This document shows positions 13,201 through 24,800 of a stretch of 64,000 bases of DNA, in pieces. The first letter of the stretch is position 1; every line of letters starts with the position of its first letter. Position numbers and translations under genes: made by a program. The notes under the pieces were generated by a model. It searched no databases, was not told the origin of the DNA, and saw only the letters and a list, made by a program, of their open reading frames with translations. The DNA comes from Cruorifilaria tuberocauda (Eukaryota; Nematoda; Chromadorea; Rhabditida; Onchocercidae): assembly GCA_013365365.1 (NCBI GenBank), contig JABVXU010000038.1:1-64000 (forward strand), given 5' to 3'.

Positions 13201-16200
13201 CCTGATTCGTTTCCACATTTCGTGGGTTATCCGTATCAATCAAATGACTTATTTCATGCGGTCGCACTGCCATTTCCAAACTAATGTAACGCGTTCGTGG
13301 ATCAATTGTATACTGAGAAAATTAGATTGTATATTTCACTTACAATAAGAACTAAGCTTCCAATATTAGTCTTTTACTGCAATCGAAACGATCCTTTTGC
13401 AGAAAGGTCAGATGGGCATATCTAGAGCAATACAAGAAACAAAATTATTTTCTTCAAAAATTTGACGAATTATTCAGAATAATCTTATTTTTATATGTGC
13501 AATAAACATCATGATGGATTGAAGTAAAAAAAAATTCAAGTAATGAAACTAAAAAAATCCAAAGCATGCTTTATGAGTTTGTTTATGCAGATTATCCGGT
13601 TTCGCTTGTGCTAATAAGCGGTAAACGCTTTCACGTTCAGCGAGAAGTACCATTAGACCTTGTACATTTAAACCATAACTTCTTAACATCCAAATCGCGT
13701 CGAAGACGCTCAAAAATCCTCGTGCACATCCTGAGCCCGTTGGCCAAAAAGGCTGCAATGAAGCTGTTTTGAAACTACTTCTTCGCCAAACATCGATAAG
13801 AAAATAGAAAAATATGAACGAATGAGTCGCGATATTCAGTTAAAAATTTGCACCTCTCACGCCGAACAATAAATTAGTTTGTAAATTTAATAGCAACAAT
13901 AAAGCAATTTCCATTTCGCTCCATAGAAGCAACTTACTGAAATTTCCCAATCTCCTATAGGAACTATGTAAAATTATTTCATTCACCCTGCATGTCAAAT
14001 TTCTCTACTAGTATAGTTTAATAACCATTGTTTATCATTTACCTCCTATTAGATCTCATTATTATGATTCATGGGAAAGCATATATCATGATTAGTCATA
14101 TTAATAAAAGATCAGAACACTCCATAAACAAAGACTTTTGACGATCTGATCATTATAAATCTAATTATAATATTCTAATCATAATTAGATTAGTTATCAT
14201 ATTAAATCAATTAGAGCGCATTAGTTTCTATGCATATTTGAAAATACCCACTTCATGCAAACTATCCCCAACAATCGACATTAGTAATCGACGATCGTAT
14301 CGTTCAACAAGCCGGACCGAACACTGCGCCGAAAACAGTGATGTAAAATCAAACATTGCAACATCCTCATTATCGTTATGATTTCGTGCATATTTCAAAT
14401 TAGGAAGATTACCACCAGTGGCAAAATCGGCTGCTTCTGACGCATAATCGCATAATTTTTTCTTAAAAAAAACTCATTTGCACAAATCAATAAATCTTCT
14501 GGGTCTAAGGAACAAAGAAAAAAATAAATACCTGGTTTATGTTATCAGGCGATAAAAGAAGCGATACATCCTCATTGTCCTAAACAAAATAATACTATTA
14601 CTAAAGGTGAATATTGAATTGAACGTCAAAAAGTAAACCTTTAACCCTGTAACTTTGAATAAAGTAGCAAAAAACCTCAGCAATGACGCCTTTTTCCAAC
14701 AAGCTTTGTTTTTTAGCACACATTACAAAATAATGAGTTTCATCCTTATAGTAAACAATATTTTCCAAATCGATACCAGTTGCTTGTTTCATATTTTTGA
14801 AAAATTGCTGATTGAAAATATAAGCAACACCACTGAAATAGAACAAAAAAAACGTGAAAATTAGAGTTATGAAAAAGAGTATTCCATTTCAGTAATATCA
14901 ATAATAGCAAATGAGATCAGATTTAATTACTGAATTTGTTAAATAAAAGGTGTTGAAAAGAAAACGTTAGCACAAGAAACAGAATTTTAAGGTTATTAAA
15001 GCACTCCATCAACTCAGTACTTGTCACATTTTGATCCTACATGGAGCAAAAAAATTGTAAAGGATTATAAACAGAACCTTATTTCTTGTACTTTTTCTTC
15101 AGCAAGCGTTCGTTGATTCACAAAATTAGCAGTTATTCCAATTGCCAATTTTCCACGCAATTCTCGTTTCGGAAAGCCTAAATACAAGACTTTATTTTGA
15201 TACACTGCGTTGTTAAATTAAGTTGGTTACACCGACTAATATAAAAGATTACAAAGGCTGTGAATAAATAATCTATATAAATAAAATTACAAACCTGGCA
15301 CTGTATTACGTTTTCCATCCGCACCAATTAAAACATCAAAGACAAAATCCGACAGAATATGCTTTAGAGGATAAAATTCTGCTCGCCAACCTTCAACTAT
15401 AAGAAAATTTTCAATCAGAAATGATTTGAGATGAACATCTAAAACAAAATCATCGAAATATTTGAGAATAGACAAAAAGCAATTTCTTTCGATTATCACA
15501 TCATTAATTTCAAATAGTACTGCATTACCTATTCCATTCTCGTTAGGTTTGGGAAAAATAAGACGTCGAAAAGTGACAGAATCATGTATTTGAACACCCA
15601 GAACCAATGCAATTTTTACCAGAAATATTTGCAGTTGACGTATACCTATAGGAAAAAACAACTTCATCCAATTAAAATTAAATACTTGATGCAAAGATCC
15701 AATAATAAATGAAAAGAAAAAACTTCAAGAAGCGAAAAACAACAAAGAAATATGCAATCTTAATTCGTTCAATATTTATACTCGAAAGCAATTCATTTCC
15801 AATACCAAAAAACAACTTTAAATTCAGAGAAAAATCAGTATAAGCCATCAAAACTGAACAATATTGCAATAAAATAAGGCTATAAACCAGCCCCAATAAA
15901 TTAAATCACAATAGCAATAAACCAACTTATGTGATCGATGCTGCCGCGACAAAATTTTGGATAAAATATTTTGATTCCCAAATTTTTGAGATCCTGTATA
16001 ACAAATGGCCAGATATGCAAAACATTATTTCGTGAAAAACAATCTCGTTGTTCCACCAGTACAACATACGCTCCTAGTAATGCACATTCAATTGCCGAAC
16101 GTAAACCACATGGTCCTTAAATTGATTTTTAATCATTGTGCGCTACGTAGAATTTGTAGTGATCTTAATACATTTTAACATAGAGTCGTAAGATGTACAC

Positions 16201-17361
16201 TGCAAGGCAAACAAGCTGTCAAATGATAGTCTTATTCAAAAAAAAAGATGAATATTTAGTAGAACTCTGGCTGAGACAACAAATTTACAGAACGACTGAA
16301 AATCTAACCAGCTCCAATGACAAGTATACTTAAACGTTCACATGCTTTTTGATGACAGTATTCCTTCTGTTCGGCTCGTTTCTCCAACAGTAACCATAGC
16401 TTCTGCGCGCGCCAATCGTTCAGTACTATTTTCAACCTACAAATATGAATATCTAATTCAAAATATCAAGATTTCAAACATTTTTATCAGTCTTCATGTA
16501 CAGTTCTCATCCATTCCGATGGATCTGTTGAGTTTGTGGATAATTTGATTGATGAAAATTAATTAGGACAGGACATTTCACAGAAGCAATCTGTTTGGAA
16601 CTATCCTTTTCGCAATCAGTACAGTTCCAGATTGATTACTTTTGCGTTTTTTTTTTTTGTTTTAATCATCACTCACTCCTTATTTATTTACTCGCTGACG
16701 TTACTCAAACCTTTTATGCACACCGTATGAGCAAATAATTGCTAAAACCAAAGTTTTGCCACTTTTGTTTTTGTTTTTTTTTTGTGGACCCATTCTTTCT
16801 TTCTTGACTTTTTTATTGAGAAGCAATAACTAATGGCTGAAATGACCTTTCTTCCAATTTTTTTTGTAGCTATAGGAATAGCAATTTAAAGATGAAGAAT
16901 AAAGGTTACCGGTTATAAATAATTTCTAGTTTTTGATTGTAATGGAAAAAGAAACCATATAGTGTCACATTTCTTCACTCGAAACTACCGTTCATAATAC
17001 AATAGATGAATCAATTTCAACTATATCATACTGAATCTTCGCAAAATCATAAAATTAAAGTAAACTAGGCGAATATCGACCACAACTAATGATATTAACA
17101 GTCTACAATTTAATGACAGCTGTAAAAATAAAATGAATTACAGTAAATAAGACAGACACTCTTATTAAAATCAAGTAAATTAGTACATGGTATCACTAGC
17201 AAGTGTCACAAAGTTGTGTCATAATTATTATACCTTCTGAAAACATTAAAATTATCGTATGGATCGATATCCAGTAATGCGCATAGCTGAGAGAATAATT
17301 GCTGAATTTTAGTAAAGCTTGTAGCTGCGACAAAAGCGTCGAATAGTCTGTTAGCATCCAT
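4234..17361 (-). CDS. MICAL: MICAL: F-actin-oxidising flavoprotein monooxygenase with CH, LIM and bMERB domains
   Basis: MICAL proteins use FAD and NADPH to oxidise actin methionines and disassemble filaments downstream of semaphorin-plexin; the C-terminus binds Rab GTPases. Thirty-six exons keep one frame and give about 1,540 aa. Residues 1-510 are the monooxygenase: dinucleotide motif [10 protein letters not shown] near 84 (split by an intron at 16309/16115), GADGKRN near 212, the MICAL signature [18 protein letters not shown] near 275, and a GD motif then [12 protein letters not shown] near 388-405. A calponin-homology domain spans about 511-630 (exons 13041-12970, 12898-12760, 12617-12411). 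[12 protein letters not shown] tract precedes one LIM zinc domain at 907-965 (CQLC, HKKC, CAFC; second half in exon 9665-9577). An acidic Asp/Glu segment (8536-8379) follows. The C-terminal coiled coil is encoded by 5381-5237, 5048-4855 and 4669-4584. The start ATG lies 5 nt after TTTACAG, suggesting trans-splicing. The least certain exons are at 7604-7248, and 10844-10746 at its donor. Confidence 0.93.
7512..8030 (-). other. MICAL exons able to read into early stop codons (possible short isoforms)
   Basis: The exon starting at 8030 reads in frame past a weak donor (GTTAGC at about 7910) to a TGA at 7863-7865. The exon starting at 7604 reads past GTTAAG/GTTAAA donors to a TAG at 7512-7514 after a tidy acidic tail ending DDESDNSFY. 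Both can be spliced directly to the exon ending at 8379 because all three junctions are phase 0. Full-length MICAL needs the weak donors; if they are skipped the protein ends before the Rab-binding C-terminus. Confidence 0.4.
11284..11347. repeat. Short tandem repeat in a MICAL intron
   Basis: On the plus strand the unit TGGAAAAAACC/TGGAAAAAACT is repeated several times with small length changes, just beyond the donor of the exon ending at 11356. Because it is on the template side it appears as a T-rich tract in the pre-mRNA. No function is evident. Confidence 0.6.
14158..14191. repeat. Perfect inverted repeat in a MICAL intron
   Basis: Arms AATCTAATTAT and ATAATTAGATT are perfect 11-nt reverse complements separated by 12 nt. 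The element lies in the intron between the exons ending at 14252 and starting at 13752. It is AT-only apart from one pair, so a chance origin in AT-rich DNA is likely. Confidence 0.6.
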
Positions 17362-20300
17362 ACATGCTGTAAACAAATTAATGAAATGTATAAAATGTTT
17401 CTTAGGATTACATGAATTGATATTAGTCAGTACTCTTAAAAGCTTCGTTAACGGAAATAAGAGCGTCTAATTTCTACGTCAGATCACAATTAAAGTATTC
17501 AATATTCATGCGTATACGTATTCACCTGGTTTGTTTCCCGGTGGCGACCCGTTTCGAAAAATATTCATTAAGTAATTCATAATTTAACAAACATCACATC
17601 TCTAAAATTGAAAGACATTGTTGCTCTTTTTTGCAACACACTTTTAGATCACACCCTACGGAGTCATCATTTCTTGGTCGAATTTTTATAATGTGGAATG
17701 TGCTGAATTTAAAAGTAGCAAACTGCAAATTCTTCCTAATTAGATTTCTTTCTCTCTCTCTTAAACATTATAAAGTAACGCAAATAGGTCTCACATATTT
17801 CAAGGATATCAATGATATTGCGAATCTCCTTCTTTTTCTCTTTTTGCAAATTCATGATGGCAAACCATTCACATACTTTTAGATTTTATCATCAGGGAAG
17901 TTAAGCAATTTTAGTGGTATTCATTTATAATCATCTATTCCAGATATTAAGATTACAGATGAATCATAATGGCTGATAAAGTATTAAATTAAAGGAAAAA
18001 TTAAAAAAGTCTGTTGTACAATTAAAAAAAGAAAACTTTCCATTGAGTTTAAAAAGCCTGAAGTGACAAGATTAGTAATTACATTAGTAAGATTCCACAC
18101 ACGTCTAACTTTTTCATTGACTTCTTGTCACCAACACTTTCTCAACTCCTACCGATAATGATACTAAGCAGCGATAAAAATAAAGATTAAAACTGATAAA
18201 GTAGTAATGTTGATGTGGATGTTGCCCCAGTACATCCTGACGATGTGTTTCACACAGCACATTTGATGACTTTAAATCAACTCTCATTTGTCGATTCGAA
18301 ATGTGTGTTGAGATATTGAAAGAGAGGAGATGAAAGAAGACGCAGGAGAGAGAGATGAGCCGTTATCAGTGTTCAAATTGCTGAACTCACACGGAGTGGA
18401 TGGTTACGCACTTCCGTATTTGTGTATCTTACGCACTCTACCTTCATAAGTAGAACCACAAATTAGGCCAAATAATACATTATGAAAACTTTCACTTAAG
18501 AACAGCGACACAAACTTTATTCCCAGCAACCTTTCTCCCTCTATTGATAACAATAATGAAAGCATTGGTTACGATAAAGACATTATCTTTAAATATGAAA
18601 TAAATTAGTTATTTAACGATCAGTTCGTAGTTATAAGAATTGGAAATTTACCAATTTTCGAGACCTTTTTCAAAATTTCAATCAAACTTCATTTATCAAA
18701 ATGTTAAAATTTCGTAGATTAAATTCGTTTCAAACCACTAAGGTTACTAATCAAATCATCCCATCCATGTACTCTACCCATCTTTCTATTCACATCTACA
18801 GTTTAGTAGAAAAATGGATCAATATTCTGTTTTTTCAACTACTGAAATTCGATGAACATTATTAACATTCAGTCAACTAATGTTAGAAGTTAACCGAATC
18901 AATGGATACCCTGGACGTTCACTCATATAATTAATGAAAACGTAAAAATTTAAAACAGAAATAAGAAGGTAAGATTTATATTAAGACTAACAAGTAAATT
19001 CAAAATTCAAAACCAATGAATAAATACGCCCATTCCACTAAAATAAAACAAATATTCAAGTATGAAATATTTAAACAATTTCAAAACAAATTCTAATTTT
19101 ATCGTGCATTAATCTCTTAATTATGTGATTTTCATAATGAAGAGAACTGGAAAGTCTAATTATGAGCTAGGTTTTATTATCATGCATTTCTGGTAACGAT
19201 ATTCAAGCTTGAAGTACCGTTACATTAAATACAAACTTTTAATTGGCTAATTTTCTTGTTTATTTCAAACATTTAGAAAGCAATGAAGAAAAAAAGGAAA
19301 AAAGTGCCGGAGAAAACAGCTTTTTCAAACTTTTCGAATAATTTTATGACAGAGAAAGAAATTTCTAACAGAATTACAGTTCAAATGCTAAAAGCCAATA
19401 TGAGCAATCCACTGTTCAACTATTACAATATCGGGCGAACTTCTGATGACTTCTCCCGTTGAGGTTTAGAACAGCAACTTGAAGAAAACTTTTAGTGCTT
19501 TAAAAAAAAATCAGTGACGATAAGTGTAGAAATCACGAAATGCAACAGAATCCTCATCTCATTTGTCGTTGAAACTTTAAGAATAGTAACTAGCTGACTA
19601 ATTTTAATCAATTGGTGTGCTAGTAAATGATATCCATTTATTCCTCATCTATACTGTCACTCCATTTCCATAGACATTTCGGAGTATTTTGCTTTTGAAA
19701 ATATGAAAATATGCAGATAAAAATTTTCAATATTTCAAATTTAAAAATGTGCAGTTCGAATTATTTAATTCTTAAATATAAATAAACATACGACCTCAAC
19801 AGATTTAAGAAAATATTAATTTCACGATGACAGAGCATTTCAGCTGATCGTCATATGGAAGAGTAATCAAACAAAAGCAATAAGGGATTGGCCTACAATT
19901 TGTATACCACTAGACTTATCCGCATGAAGAACGATTAAAAAAAGCATAGACCCTGAGTTTTAGAGTATTATGGACTATTTAAATGGAATTCTTTTGGCTA
20001 CAAAAATTTTACAAATTTCATCTGTGATGATCGAAATTTTAGAGGTTATTGTGAGATTATGACTTCTTAAACAAATTTCAAATTGTATAACAGAAAGAAT
20101 TCAATGGATTGTCATCCGAAATTTGAGGTAAATAGTGGTAGAGGAAAACTGTAAGCATTTAAAACTTCTAAATAATAGCAGCTGCTAGAAAAATAGCACC
20201 ATAAGGATTTCAGAATTGTTGGGGAGATTTCTTATACAAAAGTGTAAAAGAGTTGCAGCCGAGCAATTGTTGCTAGAGAAATGCAGTAGTATCAAATACT

Positions 20301-20442
20301 CAAAAATTAATTTACTATGCAAATCTTTCCTTTGAAACTATTCCCACTCATTACAAAAATATTTCGAAAAAAATGAGATAGAAATGAAATCATTACTGAA
20401 AAGTAAAATGGACGTGGACACTTTTGTTCAAAATAGATAGAT

Positions 20443-20514
20443 TGATTCCAATATAACTTAGATAATAGGAAAGTGTAGTGATTTCAATATAACTTAGACA
20501 ATAGGAAAGTGTAG
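20443..20514. repeat. Two-copy 36-bp tandem duplication
   Basis: Positions 20443-20478 and 20479-20514 are near-identical direct copies; both contain CAATATAACTTAGA and ATAGGAAAGTGTAG with two differences between copies. It lies in noncoding DNA and looks like a recent local slippage event. Confidence 0.85.
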
Positions 20515-20727
20515 CCAGGAAAAATGATTTAATTTCTTAAATTTAAACCAAAGATTTAGTATGAAGACAATGACGAACAAGGTCTTCTTAGAAAGAGTCT
20601 AGAAAGCAATATTGAAATAAATAGCAGGTCCTTGATGCTGTGACCATGCGATGAGGACAAATGCAGGCGGCCAATAGCCGCAGTTGTAGGACGCAAGAAA
20701 GCATTGGAAAATGCGCAACGGTTTTGT

Positions 20728-20775
20728 TTGTGTCTGTATGAGTGTGTGTATGTCGGTGCATAGCTGTGTGTACAG
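20728..20775. repeat. Imperfect TG microsatellite
   Basis: Interrupted TG/TGTA dinucleotide tract on the plus strand inside a GC-richer patch. Its complement reads as His-Thr repeats, which explains the spurious long open frames here. Confidence 0.7.
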
Positions 20776-21834
20776 GGAACAAGCAGACTGATATACTCCC
20801 TCCTACTACGGAGAAGTAATGAAATGATAATTTGCTTAATGCCTCCTGTATTGCATGGGATAGAAGAGGAGATAGGGAAGAGTTCCATTCAGTTGGAGAT
20901 TCTCGGTACCTTTTTATCTTGATGATTTCTCTATAATCTTTCAATGCAAAAATCTCCCATGTAATGAATCCATGAAGTATTTTTTCATTCAACGATTTCA
21001 CTCAACTCATAAGAAAATCTCAATCTTCTTCAATTCCTAAGTCTTTCACATAGAATTTCTAAGCATTTTTCCTGGACATTAGGCAGAAAATTTATTTGCA
21101 AATGATATATAAAACAGCAGTGACAATAGAAGTGAGATCCAATTGAAAATATATATTTGTCCTCATATCGCGTTACGTCACATCCTGTCACATACAACGA
21201 TCACAGCAAATATACAGTACAACAATTATAACACATTATCAAAATCTTATATCACCTACGAATTCCAAATTTCCAAATTAAAAATCCTATTCTACTTGTA
21301 TGCATAAAATATACGGTTATTGAAAACTTTCATTTCAAAGTGATATCCATAACCCTAATGAAAATTCTCTCCCTAAGGATTCATTCTTCATTCTCTTAAG
21401 CTTAAATTTTCTTATTTTCATTCTTTCGTCACATGATTCTTCATTAAAACATTTAATAAAAATAGCTAGCCATTTAATGCAGCTTAATAAATGAAACAAT
21501 AATCGTCAGAAATGCAACGAAAATTATTTAGCAACGGCATAAAATTCAATATATTATGTATGAATGATCCAATTACAATTATGATCATCCTCTATTTTCA
21601 AAATTCAATGAGACTTTACTCTATTGTAATATCGAAGTGATCTTATATTTTTATACTGAAATTAATAATAAAATTGTAGATTAAGCATTATAACAATCTT
21701 CTAATTAAGTGAAAATGACTGATAAGATTAGAATACTGTTTTTAGAAGTTTAAAATCCTCTACTTCATAAATAAGACAATATAATCAAAAATATTGATAT
21801 TTTCCCCTTAAAACTTGAAAACTCCAAAATGATT

Positions 21835-24800
21835 TTATAATTCTTTAAGAAGAGCATCCATATGCAAAAACGTTTCACTTTTCTCATATTTGTCACTTAA
21901 TCCTTTTAACTGCTTACTCAATATCTCCACGCATGTTTCATACAATTTTATATCTTTTCGCATACTGCAGTTAATAAAAATACTCGGAATTTTCCTAGTT
22001 GAGCTTCGAAGAAGCAATAGAAATTGTATCACCGCTCCATAACTGAAAATGTTCTTCAGGAAGGAAAAGTTCATATTAATCAAAAAATATGATCTGTGAA
22101 GATCTTACTCATCTATTTTAATACATCTATGCCTTCATACTGATCATTTGTACCTCGCAATCTTACCGAATTCTAAGGTTTTGCAAAAAGAAATCTACCA
22201 TCTTCAACCATCTTCCGAAACACAGCAAAAGAAAAAAAACCTACCAATGGATTTCCTCATCTTGCACAGTATTTGTGAATAGATTACCGATTTTGTCCTT
22301 GAGATAAACAAGTACAGAACTGTAAAAAGCTGAGTGTTTTACATGATTAACTTTACTACATGAGTACCTCAATGTTCGACATATCTCTCGCTTCAGTGGA
22401 TAAAATTAGAGAATAGATTTTATCTCTTTATATAAGCTGAGAAAATAAATAATAAAAATAATACATTATATGGTTGGGAATATTGATTTCATCTAGCGCA
22501 AAATTACAAAAAGTTAGGGAACATGGGATCTGATTATGGAAATTGAGCGTCAGCTTTATTTATATCAAGACCGACTTTACTATTAAAAAAGTGAAATGTA
22601 GAAAATGAATTACCATCGTAACAGTCGGTGCTTCAACAAAATTTTGTTAATCCAGAAATCGACAACCTCATTACGTTCCAAGCGTGGACCAAGTGGGCTT
22701 TGAATAATCCCTACCTAAACATATCATTCTAAATTAGTGCAAGCATGAATCGGTTATTAAAAAGAAATTCTAATTAATTTCAAGAACTTCGAAGTTCCAG
22801 GAAAGGAAAGCCAATATGTATTTTTTAGTAGCTGAAGAATTGAAATTTGATCCTTAAAGAAGAGAAGAATTAGTCAGCAATGCATTAGATCTGCATGAAA
22901 GAAAAACATTAAATCAAAACACTAAAATTTCCTAAAATCAATTGAACGAATACCTTTTTATTGGTTTCTAAAAATTCTTTTAAAACTAAATCAGCAATAA
23001 TTTTTGCTTGCTCAGTAATTGCATCCGACGTTAACAAACTGCAGCTGTCCAAAGTATTGCAGATGGTAAGCCATCCTTCTGCTGTGTTCTACAATAAATA
23101 CATAAAACAAATCAAGTCTTCCAATACAGTTCTATTTCATTTGAAAATTTGCACGATTTCAAAACGATACTAAGACTAAAAAAAATTGAATAGTACAATG
23201 AATAAGTCGGAAAATCTCACTTTGCGATCAAAATCTCCAAACTTGAACTCTGAACAGGCAGCTACGTATTTGAAAATGGAAATCAATAAACTTGTCATTG
23301 ATATTTCTGCCAATTCATTATTGACGGTCTAAGAATAAAAATAATAATATAGCCTTTATGCTCTCGAACTTTTGAAGTAAAAATGTAACTTTTGCAAACC
23401 AACCGCAGTAATAATCAAATTTCTGAACAATTCTATCACAGCAGCAACAAGTTTAGCTGCACCACGACTGTTTTTCATATTGTCAATCCATTGAATATCA
23501 CACAATTCTGCTCTGAACACAAACGGCGTGTTATACGTTTTAAGTTGCTGTGTCCACAAATAGATGTATGTCTGAAATGCATCTCTCATATGTATCCTCA
23601 CAGTTTTCCTTTTCATTTGCAACTGGGATAATTCTTAAGATTTTTTCTTCTTTCTTAAAATAAAAACTTGGGGTTTTTTCTCAAAACTTAATTTTTTTGA
23701 TGCTGAAACCGTTTTCACTTTACAATAAATCAGAGCAAAAAAAAATTTTTTTCAAATGTTTTTCCAGCCAATTTTTGAATACCTACGCCTTTTACCTCGC
23801 AAACTTTAATCAACATATCCAACTGGTTATCGGTTAGATCTATTAGAAAATTTGGCACAACCAACTCTTTTAACCACTTCACATCATCCTGCATATTTTT
23901 CAGCAGTTCTTCTTCATTATCCTGAAAATGGAGAAATGGTTGCAATGTTTAAAACCAAAAACAATTATTATTCCAATTGTATCTGAATTTCTATTTTTCT
24001 CAAGTCGATTCTTTATTTTCCTCAAGTTAAATCAGAGATGTTCAACAAACACAAATGAAAATACTCTTCTAAACTGAAAATACTCTAAATTTTACAAAAG
24101 TTAAATAACTTGAATAAGCTCGTCTCTTTTGTATGCGGAAAAAAGTAACCTTCGTGTTCCCAGTAAGAATCATAATAGTTAAAATATACTGCATGCGGAT
24201 ACCACGAATTATATTTTCGAAACTAATAATAAAGTTTGATGGACGGAATCTTTTTTGCAAGATATTTGCTATAATTAACTGCCGCAATGGAATGAGAGCC
24301 TAAAAAATAATTACGGCTTCTTTAAACAAAAAAGGGAACCATCTTACGATAAAAATTATAAATACAGAAATTACTCGTTGTTAATTTTACTTCATATAAA
24401 CATTCTTACCTGACAATATTTGGAGACATAATTAGCATAGTCGTACTGCAGATGATACTTTATTTCAGGTTGTTTCACGATACGATCCAGATATAATAAC
24501 GACTACAAATTTAAGATGTTATATGATCAAGAAATAACCAACCAATGAATGACAGTTTTTCACAGCTGGAAAAAAAAGAGCTCAAAAAGAAAAAGAAAAC
24601 TCACCCTGCTGAACGCATCACTCGGAAGTTTCGACTTCTTTTCACGTTTTTTCGGTGGACTATCATCTCGTGCTTCTCGTTTCACAATTTCGAATGCTGG
24701 AAATTCTGGATAGTAAAACCTGATAACAGGTCAAAAATATTTCAATTTTAATATATACCATCGTCGATAAATTTCAGGAGAGCCAAAAAATCCCAACTAA

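Larger units (their letters stand above)
17362..21834. other. Intergenic region between MICAL and capg-2, with GC-richer patches
   Basis: No gene was supported here. Two patches stand out from the AT-rich background: about 18290-18440, purine-rich with several CG dinucleotides and about 1 kb upstream of the MICAL start, a candidate MICAL promoter; and about 20620-20900, which also contains TG-rich microsatellite DNA. Open frames of 110 and 137 codons on the minus strand in the second patch encode His/Thr-rich low-complexity sequence derived from the CA/TG tract and are not believed. Confidence 0.5.

Noticed and set aside
20588..21001. 137-codon minus-strand open frame, and an overlapping 110-codon frame
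   Set aside because: Openness comes from a GC-richer patch with a CA/TG microsatellite. The product has a His-Thr repeat and no family features, and no exon partners were found.
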